From assembly GCA_002989075.1 (NCBI GenBank), contig PSQN01000005.1, positions 558,001 through 622,000 of the forward strand: a stretch of DNA of 64,000 nucleotides, read 5' to 3'. The notes below the pieces were generated by a model. The model was not told the DNA's origin and made no database searches. It worked only from the letters and a program-made list of their open reading frames with translations. A program made the position numbers and the translations under genes. Position 1 is the stretch's first letter, and every line of letters begins with the position of its first letter. This stretch comes from Arthonia radiata. Its lineage: Eukaryota; Ascomycota; Arthoniomycetes; Arthoniales; Arthoniaceae. Shown here in pieces: positions 52,824 through 64,000 of this stretch.

Positions 52824-53788
52824 TACGGAGAGAACGTGCGTGGTATTGAAACCCAAGTGAAGATGAGAGAAAGAAAGGCAGGCCGGATAAAAGGGAGTTG
52901 TTTATCGTGAACGCGTTGATGAAGGCTGATGTCACTTGTCATCTACTTAAAATAGCGATGCAAACAACACTTCGCGCGCTCATTATTACACCAAATCAAC
53001 TCGTCGTACTCGGTCTTCACCGATGCGAGTGCATTGACGTTTGCAAGAGCTTCTCTAACACTTGATCAAGCCAGATAGCAATTTTAGAGCATACTGATGT
53101 AGCTACGTGGTTGAAAGGGCAGTCAACGGCTGGCGCTTATGGAAAGAATAATGTAAGCGAGAGCTAGCTTCTACCGCGAATAATGATGGCGGGCTTGTCC
53201 CGAGTGGCACAGCTTCCGGCTTCTTCATCAGGGCAGACCTTGCGAGCGGACGGAAGGGTGCGAAAGCGTTGTGTTCGTACTGTTCGGGGTCTGACAACTG
53301 TAAAGTCCGCATGAGGAGCGCAGAGACAGTGTTGGGCTGTAGCTGACGGACAGCATGGTCCTTGTCAAGTTTTGTGGTATACCGTGCGTCAGTAGACATG
53401 TATATTCTTGAATGATGACGCGATCAGCTGAACGCAGATGCAATGTGTGCTGACACGCTGACGGGCCGTTGCAAGACAGGCGTATTCCAGGAGATGCGAA
53501 ACACAATGTTGTACGCAGGGCGTGTTTGTTTTATTGATGGTTGGCTCGGCAGTTTCTCAGGCTGAAGGGATTCAGTGGGCCTTCCGACGATGTCCCGACG
53601 ATGTGAAATGAGACGAGATCGGTACACGTTGGTTGAATGGGGAGGGTGTGAGGAATTATAGACGTGCAGTGCGTATTCTCCGAATCAGGTAATTTCTCAC
53701 TTGTCAATGGGTGCTCGTCGAGAATGTTTGCATCTTCATTACATACCTGCGCGGGTGGCCTCCGAATGCGCTGACCACCTCACATCAA
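52824..53788. other. Divergent intergenic region, 965 bp
   Basis: Between the divergent orphan gene and the auxilin-like gene. Open frames have no domains. I see nothing else. Confidence 0.4.
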
Positions 53789-56609
53789 ATGGACGATTTG
53801 TCTGGTCTTGACTGGAACGCAAAACCTGCGTCTCGTCCCACCGGACATCCGCGTACGGGGCAAGCACCGCTGCGTCCTGCTGCTTCACCCTTGGGATCTG
53901 GCCGTTCCACTCCGCTCTCCGCCCAGTTGTCTGGCGCAAAGACGGCCTCAAATCAGATACCAGCAAAGCACTCGAATAGCGATAGCTTCTCGACTCTGCT
54001 TTCCCCGCAGCCGTCGAAACCCTCGGGGTCTTTGTCTCTCCTCGAGAAGCAAAAGCAATTACAGGCGCAAAGGGGTTCACGAGCGGCCCAGGGGCAAGAT
54101 CCGTATAGCGCTGGGGATATTCAATTTTGGGAGGGTCTAGGGAGTGGAAGAGGCACGCCTGCTCCGGTTTGTTATCTTCAATGAGGCAAAGCTTTTGATC
54201 CAGTCCTTTCTGACTGCTCCAATGGACAGGCAGACCAGACTCAGAGTGCGCTTTCGAGCACCCACGAAGATGACTTGTTGGCTGCGTTCGATTCCGCAGC
54301 TGCAAAGAAGGATTCATCGCAACTCCCCCGCGCAGCAAAGAGCCCGGACGTTAAAGCTACTGGGCGGCCAGCGCCCGGCTCTATCGGAAATGCTCGACCT
54401 GGGGCAAGGGCATCTGGAGTGAAAGGCAGCCACAGCTTTGATGACGATAACGACCCGTTTGGACTGGGGCAGATGCCGTCTACGAAAACAGCGACCCACA
54501 CACCGTCGACAAATGCGGAAGACGACATTTTGGGTGACCTAGGAAAGCCCGTTTCCGAAGTCAGCGCCCGCAAACAAACCCAGATTCGGCAAGCAAACAA
54601 TGCTACAACCAAGGCTGATAGCAATGTGCAAGATAAGGCACTCGCAGAGCTTGTTGATATGGGCTTCTCACCTGAAAGGGCGCAGTACGCACTCGATCAA
54701 ACGCAGACTGGTCAGGATGTTCAGGCCGCGGTGAGCGTGCTTCTGAATGAAGCTCATGGCACAAGTAGTAAAAAGGCCGTAACGCAGCTGGCAAAGCCAA
54801 GACGGACGTCAAGTGCTCGGAATGATACCGAACGTCAGGTAGGCACAAGGACGCAAAGCTCAGAACCACCACCATGGCTCAATGGGACCACTAGATCAAG
54901 TTCGAGACCAGGGGCAAAGGCTTCGGCTGGTGAAGATAAGGAGAAGGAAATTGGTCAATTTGCGACTGAGATTGGCACCTCTGTATGGAAGTCCGCCAAT
55001 TCTCTTTGGAAGACCGGTCAAAAGAGGGTGGCAAAGGCTGTCGCGGAACTTCAGCAAGATGGTGAACCAGGACAACCGCGCTGGATGCGTGACGGTCACC
55101 CGGATCCCTCGCTGCCTCCGCAGGAGCTGTCTATGCCAAAGCCGAAGAAGGCCAATGACAATGCCACGGATGAAGCAGCAATGCTCGATATGCCGCGAGA
55201 AACGACGTCCGCAAGACCAAAAGCGCGACCATCAGAGACAAGAACACAGAGCTCGCCTGCAACACGACCGGACCGAAGACAAGAAGTACCACCACAGATC
55301 GCAAAAGCCCACCCACGGCCGCAGTCAGCGCGGCCCAACTCAGCACCCAAGCCAGTTCAGCGACTCAATCGCCAAGCTGTTGAAGAAGAGAGCGCTCAAG
55401 CCTACATCAGCCCTGCTCGTAGACGAAAGCAGCAAGCGCCTGATGCTCGTCCACAATCTCCACCCGAACCTCAATCAGACAACGCACTGGATATATTCTC
55501 CTCTGATCCAGCTCCACCGCCGCCACGGCGTTCTAATTCATCCAAACCCTCTGCATCAGCCGTCTCCCTTCCCTCGAGGCCAAAAGCTCGAACTCGAAAC
55601 TTTCCGCCAGTACCGGCCAATACACTCGACGCCTCGAACCGACATCGATCCAGAGGCACGGAAGCTTTCAAGCGCGGTGACTATATTACCGCGCACACCA
55701 GCTACACCTCCGCGCTGGACATGCTGCCTGCGTCACATCCGATCACAATCATCTTACGTTGCAACCGAGCGATAACATCACTCAAGTCTGGAGATGCCAA
55801 AGCCACCATTTTCGATGCGGATGTTGCTCTGCAGACGATTGGGCCAACCAACGGCGAGGGCGAAAGCATTCCCCTTGGTGGTACTGAGGGCGACAAGCCC
55901 ATGAAGGAGTTCTTTGGCAAAGCTCTCATGCGCAAGGCGGAAGCTCTTGAGCACATGGAGAAGTGGCCGGACGCCGCAAAGGCATGGCGTGACGCTGTGC
56001 AAGCGGGCGTCGGCGGTTCTATAGCCATTCAAGGCAGGAATCGCTGCGAAAAAGCAGCGGGTGGAGGCAACGTCGCACAGACCAATGGCCATGCACCGAG
56101 AGCGAAGCCTTCTGCGAAGCCTCCTGCGAAGCCAAAGTCCAGAGCATCAGCCATGCAGGACCTCGGTGCGCCCGGGCTTGGGGAGACAGAAGCCGTGATG
56201 CGGCTGCGTGCCTCAGAAGCCGCCGCTCTGAGGGCTTCGGACGAAGCTTTTGCTCTCACGGACGCAGTAGAGGCGCGAATAGCAACATGGAAAGGCGGTA
56301 AAGCGGACAATGTGCGCGCACTACTAGCGAGCCTCGATACTATCCTATGGGCAGATGCCGGATGGAACAAAGTTGGTATGGGAGATCTTGTGCTCCCAAA
56401 CAAAGTGAAGATCATCTATATGAAGGCAATTGCCAAGGTGCACCCGGATAAGGTCAGTCAATTGTCGTTTTCAATCAACTCTTGCCAGCACTGACGAGCC
56501 GTCACAGATCCCGCAAAATGCCTCCACAGAACAGAAGATGATCAGCGCTACCGTTTTTGCCGCACTGAATGAAGCGTGGGACAAGTTCAAGAAGGACAAC
56601 GGCATTTAG
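53789..56609 (+). CDS. SWA2: Auxilin-like clathrin-uncoating J-protein (Swa2/Aux1)
   Basis: Exons 53789-54166, 54230-56452 and 56508-56609 (introns 63 and 55 nt, phase 0), 900 residues. Auxilins recruit Hsp70 to strip clathrin from vesicles. N-terminal 250 residues are disordered, with DLSGLDW and QFWEGL-type clathrin/adaptor-binding motifs. UBA domain about 262-300 (ELVDMGFSPERAQYALDQTQ). A long Pro/Ser/Lys-rich linker follows. TPR region about 605-680 (AFKRGDYITAHTSYTSALDM, LRCNRAITSLKSGDAKATIF). C-terminal J domain with HPDK near 863-866, continuing into the last exon (QNASTEQKMISATVFAALNE, WDKFKKDNGI). UBA-TPR-J order is that of yeast Swa2. The last intron splits the J domain right after HPDK. 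Confidence 0.93.
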
Positions 56610-57478
56610 TTACACCTTGCTGAGATGTCAAGATTCTCTGATCAGCGTCTCCGATTTGCAATGCAACAAGCATTGGCATTCACCACGCGCTCCGGGTGGT
56701 TAGTCCGTCCAAAGAGCAGAGATGAAGCGCAGTGATTGAATGAGGTAATGTTCTAATACGATGTATGAGACGATGAGACGTGTGAATAGATTTTGCCAAG
56801 TCATAGAATGTTGCTTGTCATGCACTGATGTTCCACTTCCTCGCGAGCGATTTCTCCAAGGTTGCCCACGTCCCGGGAGTAAAATTAATTATACTTTTGT
56901 GATCAGTGAGACCCTTTTCCAATAAGGTAATTGACTTGACCATAGATTGTGGTAACTCGCAATCCAAGACGTATACCCATTTAGGTTAGCATCTTTCTTT
57001 TTGATCTATTCGGCGCGACTATAATTTCACTTCTCGCCAGCTACTTTTTTAATTCTTCCGACAATGCAGATACTTCTCTACAAAATCTCGTCGTCTGCTG
57101 GTGAAATGGCCTCGATTGGGGGCGGTTTCGAGCTTGAGACACCGCCGCGTTACCATCGCGGGTGCCGTGGGTTCAGAACCTGTGTGACGCTAAATCGGAA
57201 AGTGGAGGCTCTTTAGAAGTCAGGTGGGGCGCATGATCACTTACATGCACCGATAAGCGAGTTGTGTGTGTATGCACAAAGCAATGGTTCTGCGAGGTCA
57301 AGCTATGTCCAGCTGATTGCTCTTTGACAGCTGACTATCCGCTTGCTAGACCACGTTTCCTAACCCACGATTTCTCCAAAACGAATGTATGGTAGCGGCA
57401 ACAGCTATCCCTTGCACCTATTCGATGCATCTCTTGTCGTCAACATGATGCATAAGCCGACCACAGCTAAAGGTTCTT

Positions 57479-57667
57479 CTAGTTCGCGGGATCCCGGGGT
57501 TGAGGACCACGCGCTTTTCGGGGCTCCTTCGCGCTACCGGATCCCCTCTTGTCCTTGTTTTCGCTGGACTTTGGCTTCGGGTCCTTCTTCTTCAAAAACT
57601 GCTTAGCATAGGCATCGAGGTTGCCCAGGGCCTTTTAGCCTTCTCTGTCCGGGTTATCTGCCGGCAT
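57479..57667 (-). pseudogene. Possible small basic-protein gene with one in-frame stop
   Basis: From ATG 57667 the frame reads MPADNPDREG, meets TAA, then continues KALGNLDAYAKQFLKKKDPK and a Lys/Ser/Arg/Pro-rich tail to TAG at 57481-57479, 63 codons in all. The composition after the TAA looks coding (charged, Lys-rich, no hydrophobic run). No intron spans the stop. CAA to TAA would explain it. Could equally be chance. Confidence 0.35.
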
Positions 57668-58059
57668 GGGGGAAGCTGTGGTCTAAAGTAGAAGTGCGTG
57701 TTAGTAGTAATGACCGGTCGCTCGTGATGCTGCGGTAGAGGGAGGAGGCTCGTATGCGAACCTTTATGGAATGAAAACTGGCTGTTCTATGTTTGTTGAT
57801 AAGTGAAGGTGGGCTGATTGTTGTTTCTGCAGAATGTAGTCACGGTTCCAAGAGCTTCTTATACGCTAGGATGCAGGAAAGGCCAACTGGTATTTCCGAC
57901 GGTGTGAGAAGATCTGCATCAGACTGCGTTATGTGTCTGGATGCTCGAGTAGGAGCCAGGGTCACGCACCCACCGCCTCATCCTGCGACGGATTATGAGA
58001 CGTGATTGATCCTGCTCGGACTTCAACGACCAGTCTCACCTCTTGCACGGTAGAGGGCT

Positions 58060-58386
58060 GACGCAGATGATCAGGACATCTTGATTAACGTGCGCTACAC
58101 ACCTGAACGCTCAGGTAAAAGCCATGGAGGGATCTCACCAACTCGACCTGAGACTGGAGATACGTGACAGGTTCTTCTCAGTCTGCAACCAGTCCCGCAA
58201 CATGCGCAGTAGGCAGAGGATACAGGTAATCGGGACAAGTGTAATAGCGTGCGTTCCATGACTGAATGCCTAAATGAAAGCTATGCCAAGGGTCCCACCG
58301 ACTCGACCTGAGACTGGTTACAAAACGTGGTAGATTTTTCTCGGAGTGCAACTTTTTTCTCGCTGCGGGCGCAACATGCAGCCAAC
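58060..58386. repeat. Diverged two-copy tandem repeat
   Basis: Copies at about 58060-58209 and 58210-58386 share a 17-bp identical block ACTCGACCTGAGACTGG, a GCGTGCGTTCC/ACGTGCGCTAC block, TTCTTCTCAG/TTTTTCTCGG and CGCAACATGC, in the same order and spacing. No coding potential seen. Confidence 0.6.
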
Positions 58387-58773
58387 ATGTATGGTGCTAG
58401 TGAGTGGCGACGCAAAGGTATTTTAAAAATGCATTTGAGTTGAAGAAACGACAACGTGAGAGATCAGATCCATAAGGGCGTCGTGACAGTAGTCGTCTAG
58501 TGCGCAAAATCCAAGGCTCCGGAATTAGATATGCTGAATCAACTTTGGACAGGAGTGTCTCAAACAATGATGTCACCTTGAGTGGAGACTGAGAACGAGT
58601 ACAAGCTGGCCCTCAAATATCTCAACGACTGCACGGTGACAGTGCCTTTTCAGATGCACGGACAATGAAGACCGGTTAAATGGGTGCACGTCGCGGCTCT
58701 CTCGCGGCTCGCGTGTAGCTGGCAGGACTCTTGATATCATATTATCTTAAGCCTTAGCAGCCTCCCGCCTGCC

Positions 58774-58908
58774 GACGGAACTCCGTAGTCGTAGAAGTTA
58801 ATGAATATCAGGCCACATGGTATGGAACTTGCCCATATTTCCGCGGAATCAGGCACACTCCATGGGATATGGCATGTCCCTGAAACAATCTGGTTACCGA
58901 GTTCCGTC
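58774..58908. mobile_element. Possible MITE-like element with 17-bp imperfect terminal inverted repeats
   Basis: GACGGAACTCCGTAGTC at 58774-58790 pairs with the complement of the segment ending GAGTTCCGTC at 58908 (14 of 17 match, with the first 10 perfect). The 135-bp interior has no coding capacity. I see no clear target-site duplication, so this may be only a chance inverted repeat. Confidence 0.25.
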
Positions 58909-60089
58909 AACCTACCCAAGTGATTCCATGGGATTGCAGATGAAAAATCCTATGAATGTAAGCAGTAATCCACAAACATATTGGCTGCGAGTTTTACGAA
59001 ATGTAGCGTCATACACGCAGCTTAGGTATCCATGAGCGTCGTCTGACAAGCTCAGTAGGATTTCAATCAGGGCGCAGCGCTCCATCGCCCGTCTCGTGGA
59101 ACTCGTCATCCGATGTTGCATTGACAAGACAAGTAGGGAGATGAAAAGCGCTCGGCCGCGTCGGCAGAATTCGCAATGCGGAGGGAAGAATCACGTATAG
59201 CATTCTGGGCAGGGTAGTGGTTCCATGAAATTGATATCACGCGATACCCGATCGGGCGGATCACCAATCGCTGGCCGCGTGGTGAGCGGCGTGGCGGCTC
59301 AAAGTCACCGCGGCGTTGCTCGGGTGCGTGGACACATAAATCATCTTGCTTCAGCACTCGGAAAGTACCCCAACCCCAATGAAAATGCAGTGTCATGTGG
59401 CTGACCCCAGGGCAGTCTCAGAGCCCCCAACACACCAGCTGCCTACCGGACGCGTCAATACCTATCGGACCAGCAACCAGATATGGCCCCATCACAGCTT
59501 CCAAGCGGCCAGTCTTTCGAAACGAATCCTGTAGAGCCGAGCAATGTCCATGGATCTACTACTTCTGGCCATTGCTTGAGCCTGTCAGTGGCTTCCAAAC
59601 CTTGTGTCATGTTACGAATGCACGGCCGGGCATTTAAGTCCACGCATGCCATCACCGCCATGAACGTCCTGTGCATGCCAATGCATTGCCCGGTCGCCTG
59701 GGAATGAGCTTGGCTACTGCGTCTTGGAATGGTTTCCTTCACTGCCGCGACTCTGTCTCTTTCGTCTCGTTTTGCATTTGCTTCGTTGCGGGCTAGCGTG
59801 AGAAAACAGCAGAGTCTAGCAACTTGAGCTACATGTGGCGGAGCTCATCGTTGCAATGCAGGACACGCTTGATCAAAACACCTGGGTGAGTCAAGAAGTA
59901 CTGTAATATCTACACACTCAGCAAATTTGTTTTGCCGAGAATGCAAGAGCGGGCGAGACTCTCGTTTCCAATCGAGAAAGCTGCGGAATCTAGGTTGCTG
60001 GCGTCTTCATCACCAGAGCTGCAGTATAGACATGGACAGCTATCCATCCACCAGTCTCCTCGTCCTCGTCTTCACTAACAGCCTCATAG

Positions 60090-61200
60090 TACGAGATACA
60101 TTCACAATCCGCCTCCGGCAACGCCATCACAAACTCCCATAGCTTTCTAAGCCCCACCAGACGCTACGGCTCCGCGTTCAGCAGCCCCTACGAGACCACC
60201 GACGCCGACCCCAGCTTCAAATACCAATTCTTCCCTAGCCCTGATAACTCGTCGCAGTACATCATTCGGGCCGCGAACCTCTTCAAAAGCGCAGGCTCCA
60301 GACTTACGCAGGTCTGGTTCGTCGGCGCACGGGGTTCGGTGATTCAGGGAGCTTGCGGCGATGACTGCGAACAGACAAAGATAGGGTTGTCCAACACCAC
60401 CGGCCCAAATGCGCTTTGGACAGTCACGCCAACTGGGGACGGAGTCACACATTATTTGACTAATGAAGCGAATGGGACGCAATGGCGGCTGGGCAAAGAT
60501 ATAGATGGAGCAGGGGCCGGCACTTGGCTGCTCATGTTGGATGCGCAGGGCCTGTCTAGTAACCAGACGAGCTGGCAGGTGAGCCGGGTCCCCATGCCAC
60601 TGTCTGGAGGATAATGCTAACGCTGCGAGATAGTTCGTGAGCGCGGGACCGATAAACAACAGCAGCTACTCAACGGTATGTCATGTGTGCTACCTCTTTT
60701 GACCTGCGTAAAGAAGTAGCCGCGTTTGACGCAACCGCTGACGCTTGCAGCTTCCATCTGCCTTCGCATCTATTTCCACGACCATCTCCGACACCGCCGC
60801 CACTACCGCCGACCCTTTACTGACCCCCTCCTCAGTCCCAACGACACATTCCACGTCTACTAGTGTCAGTGCCGTCGTGGGAGGCGCAGTCGGTGGCTTC
60901 GCTGCCGTCCTTGCCATCCTACTGCTCATACTAGTGCTGCTGCAAAGACGGAAGAAGAGGAAGCAGCAACAGCAGCCGCGCGGGCCGTCGCCTTTAGGGA
61001 AGGAACTCGGCGGCGTACATCAAGTGGGAGCGGACGGCGGGTATGTCGCAGAAGCGCCGGAGCAGCATCAGATCTTCCAGGCGCCGCAGAAGGCTGAGGA
61101 GGGAATGGGTGCAAGGGGTGCAATACATGAGCTGGCTGCAGAGGACGTGGCAAGAGAGCGGGCGGCGAGATTCTTGCAGGGGCGCGTCCGTGTCTGGTAG
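60090..61200 (+). CDS. Single-pass membrane protein with secreted-type ectodomain (5' end unresolved)
   Basis: Secure exons: 60090-60578, 60634-60675 and 60751-61200 (introns 55 and 75 nt), about 327 codons. The ectodomain has many N-glycosylation sites (NNSS, LSNTTGPN, NEANGT, SSNQTS) and a CGDDC pair. A Ser/Thr-rich stalk follows, then one TM (VVGGAVGGFAAVLAILLLIL with VLL) and a basic cytosolic stop-transfer (QRRKKRKQQQQ). This is the usual layout of fungal cell-wall sensor-like or Mid2-like surface proteins; function is not established. The acceptor at 60089 (CACTAAC branch) implies at least one 5' exon. Candidate donor GTATAG at 60024 joins an open piece 59994-60023, but I could not connect it to a start with confidence. 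Confidence 0.7.
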
Positions 61201-61871
61201 ATGCCACTATAGCGTCCAGCGGAAATGGTATAGCATTTGGTAATGAGTTTTCTCGTGTCAATAACTTACCGCTGATGACAAGTTTTTCGTACTCGTGCCC
61301 AGCCAGGGGTATCAGGAGATTTCAACCTGGTGCGCGCCGAGCTGGAAGTATTGGAGCTTCAGGCTGTCAGCTGCAGCTTTCTACGTACCTCTCTCTGCGC
61401 CGCACGCACAGTATATTTTGCACGTCAGCGAGGTCAGGTAATTACGCAAGCATGCGACGTCCGTGCCGAAGAAACAAAGGTCGAGACCACCGTGCCAGTC
61501 GATCCTGCCTATAAGGATAACATTGGTATCGAATCTGCTGCTAGCTGCAGGTGATCCTTGTTATGAGCGGACGACAGCTTGCTTAGCGGCACACTTCTCA
61601 AACTGTGGATCTCTAGCTATCTTGCATGCTTGGTCTGCATCCTCGACCACGCCTGAAGACCCGACCCTCCCTCCTTGAGCTGATCGATAAATACCATCTC
61701 GACCACAGCGCAAGTCTTTCTGCGCCGCCATCACCTGCCTCACCAAAGCCTCCTGCGTCGGCACCGCCCCGGGCTCGAGCCTTTCGAGAGACAGTCGAGC
61801 CGGTACCCTTGAGACCAGAGATCCAAACCTTGAAGACGTCACCTGCTGTGCCCACAGCTCAGACAGTCAAG
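61201..61871. other. Promoter and leader of the V-ATPase gene
   Basis: 670 bp. Pyrimidine- and proline-codon-like runs near 61660-61860 suggest a long 5' leader. No separate gene supported. Confidence 0.4.
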
Positions 61872-63900
61872 ATGGCACCCGTATGGCTACAATCCACTGA
61901 TCATGTCGTGGCCCAAGCTAAACGTCTGTAGGATAAGAAGCAGTTGCGGGACGATGAGCTCTACGGTACATATTCCTTCACGATGAAAGTTAATGGTATA
62001 TTTACTGACATCCCCGCGTAGGTCTCGTCTTCTCCGTATCCGGTCCGGTCATTGTTGGCGAGAAAATGATCGGATGTGCTATGTACGAGCTTGTTCGAGT
62101 CGGCCACGATAGGCTGGTAGGCGAAGTCATCCGAATCGAAGCGGACAAGGCTACCATTCAAGTATACGAGGAGACAGGTCATTCAGCTTCATCAACTCAA
62201 ATAGGATATCGCTGATTTGCTTTAGCTGGTGTCACTGTGGGAGATCCAGTGGAGCGAACACAAAAGCCTCTCTCAGTGGAACTCGGCCCCGGGCTCATGG
62301 AGACTATCTACGACGGTATCCAACGACCGCTGAAAGGCATCTATGACGAATCCCAAAGCATTTACATTCCACGTGGTATCAACATCCCGCCCTTGGACCG
62401 CAAGAAGAAGTGGGACTTTAAGCCAGCTGGGAAGAAAGTCGGCGATCACATCACAGGTGGCGATGTGTTCGGCATAGTCTACGAGAACAGTCTGCTGAGT
62501 GAGCACAAGATCTTGCTGCCTCCGCGCGCTCGTGGCAAAATCACAAGAATCTCCGAGGCCGGCAGCTACACCGTGGAGGAGAAGATTCTCGAGGTGGAGT
62601 TCGAAGGCAAGAAAACCGAGTACCCCATGTACCACAACTGGCCTGTCCGTGTTCCTCGTCCAACTGCGGAGAAGCTAGCCTCCGATCAGCCTTTCATCGT
62701 TGGACAGCGAGTCCTGGATGCGCTCTTCCCCAGTGTACAGGGTGGCACAGTCTGCATCCCTGGTGCCTTTGGCTGCGGCAAGACTGTGATCAGTCAGAGT
62801 GTCTCCAAATTCTCGAACAGTGATATTATTGTCTATGTGGGATGCGGCGAGAGAGGTAATGAGATGGCAGAAGTGTTGATGGACTTCCCAGAGGTGCGTT
62901 GGCAGTCGCCTGCCCAACGAATGGCCTAGCTGACTGTGCATAGCTTACGATCGACATCGACGGACGACAAGAGCCTATCATGAAGCGAACATCGCTAATC
63001 GCTAACACATCGAACATGCCCGTGGCTGCCCGGGAGGCCTCCATCTACACCGGTATCACAGTGGCAGAATACTTCCGCGATCAAGGCAAGGATGTGGCCA
63101 TGATGGCTGACTCTACCTCGCGATGGGCCGAGGCGTTGCGTGAGATTTCAGGTCGCTTGGGAGAAATGCCTGCAGATCAAGGCTTCCCCGCCTACCTTGG
63201 TGCTAAGCTGGCATCATTCTACGAGCGCTCTGGCCGCGCGATCTGCCTCGGAGGCCCTGATCGAAGTGGCAGTGTCAGCATTGTCGGCGCTGTCAGTCCA
63301 CCAGGTGGTGATTTCTCCGACCCTGTGACAAGCAGCACGCTTGGTATCGTGCAAGTGTTTTGGGGATTAGACAAGAAGCTGGCGCAGCGGAAGCACTTCC
63401 CTTCCATCAATACGTCGCAGAGTTACAGCAAATACACGACCGCACTCAACAAGTACTACGAGAATCACCGACCCGACTACCCCAAGCTCCGCGATCGCAT
63501 CAAGGAGTTGCTCTCAAACTCGGAAGACCTCGATCAGGTCGTGCAGCTTGTCGGAAAATCCGCGCTCGGCGATGGAGACAAGATCACGCTCGACATTGCC
63601 AGCCTGCTCAAGGAGGACTTCCTGCAGCAGAATGGGTACAGTGACTACGATCAATTCTGCCCCATGTGGAAGACAGAGTGGATGATGAAGAACATCATGG
63701 CTTACCACGACGAATCGCAAAAGGCCATCTCACAGGGACAGAACTGGTCTAAGGTCAAGGACCAGACCTCTGATATTCAGAAGTCACTCCGAGACATGAA
63801 GTTCGAAGTGCCAAAGGAGGGCGAAGAGGCGATCACAAAGAAGTACGAGGAGCTGCACCAGCGCTTGATGGACAAGTTTGCATCTGTGTCGGACGAGTAG
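61872..63900 (+). CDS. VMA1: V-type proton ATPase catalytic subunit A
   Basis: Five exons: 61872-61880, 61932-61965, 62022-62177, 62226-62893 and 62944-63900 (introns 51, 56, 48 and 50 nt), 607 residues. ATP-hydrolysing subunit of the V1 head that powers vacuolar acidification. Exon 1 encodes only MAP, like other filamentous-fungus VMA1 proteins that begin MAP. Then [20 protein letters not shown] and [20 protein letters not shown]. The non-homologous A-subunit region around [17 protein letters not shown] comes next. The Walker A P-loop GAFGCGKT is at 246-253 and [11 protein letters not shown] follows. The catalytic-core block [20 protein letters not shown] lies in exon 5, with [12 protein letters not shown] and [20 protein letters not shown] after it. 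No intein interrupts the P-loop region, unlike yeast VMA1. Confidence 0.96.
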
Positions 63901-64000
63901 ACGACGGAATGTGGCTGGGTGTATTATGTATGAGGCATCAGCACGCACGGCTATGAGCGTTGATATGGCATCGACATCGACCTGAGTCTCATTGTTCATC

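Larger units (their letters stand above)
56610..60089. other. Gene-poor 3.5-kb region
   Basis: Holds a possible small pseudogene (57479-57667), a two-copy tandem repeat (58060-58386) and a possible short inverted-repeat element (58774-58908). Other open frames are short and unsupported. The 3' end includes possible first exons of the following membrane-protein gene: a signal-like MVSFTAATLSLSSRFAFASL frame starts near 59731 and is followed by a GTGAGA donor. Confidence 0.4.

Noticed and set aside
54882-55775. 297-codon plus-strand frame inside the auxilin-like gene
   Set aside because: Frame shadow of the Pro/Lys/Arg-rich linker; the true frame carries UBA, TPR and J domains.

Overview
This is nuclear DNA of a filamentous ascomycete (Pezizomycotina, most likely a Dothideomycete). 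The evidence is short phase-variable introns (mostly 48-85 nt) with GTRNGT donors and CTAAC-like branch sites, dense genes on both strands, and filamentous-fungus families (TmpA, DUF3176, PQ-loop vacuolar transporter, B56/Rts1). The class-level call is inference. There are no bacterial operons, rRNA genes or CRISPR arrays, and I see no tRNA or recognisable LTR element.

Layout. 0-5.9 kb: an accessory stretch with a 5'-truncated gene carrying a head-to-tail duplicated intron, two inverted paralogous F-box-like genes (one with an in-frame TAA before a tail that still resembles its paralog), five copies of a short dispersed repeat and a tandem repeat. 5.9-38.9 kb: mostly conserved housekeeping genes. 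These are SDH3, TAF11, a TmpA-like flavin membrane protein, an alpha/beta hydrolase, an Apa2-type phosphorylase, a WW/RS protein, a PQ-loop transporter, an FAD monooxygenase, a GCP5-like gamma-tubulin complex component, a DUF3176 membrane protein, a fatty-acid elongase, COX6, a KTR/MNT mannosyltransferase, the PP2A B56 subunit and a TFIIIC tau95-like subunit.

39.4-49.4 kb is the most unusual part: seven PMP3/UPF0057-type small membrane-protein genes, all on the + strand. Six share a two-intron structure (phase 1 just before the Pro-Pro motif, phase 2 before the second hydrophobic segment) and one has only the first intron. Cores and charged C-terminal tails have diverged widely. Nothing else is securely coding between them, and a 17-bp minisatellite abuts the fifth copy. 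PMP3 proteins are known in yeast as tiny plasma-membrane proteolipids affecting membrane potential and salt tolerance, so this looks like a diversified membrane/ion-stress locus; that function is inference.

50-64 kb: mitochondrial ribosomal protein bL27m, two unrecognised lineage-specific genes, an auxilin/Swa2-like protein, a gene-poor 3.5-kb stretch with degenerate repeats and a possible pseudogene, a single-pass membrane protein with an unresolved 5' end, and the V-ATPase catalytic subunit A with a 9-nt first exon. All exon models come from reading splice signals and reading frames by eye; no alignment or database search was run.
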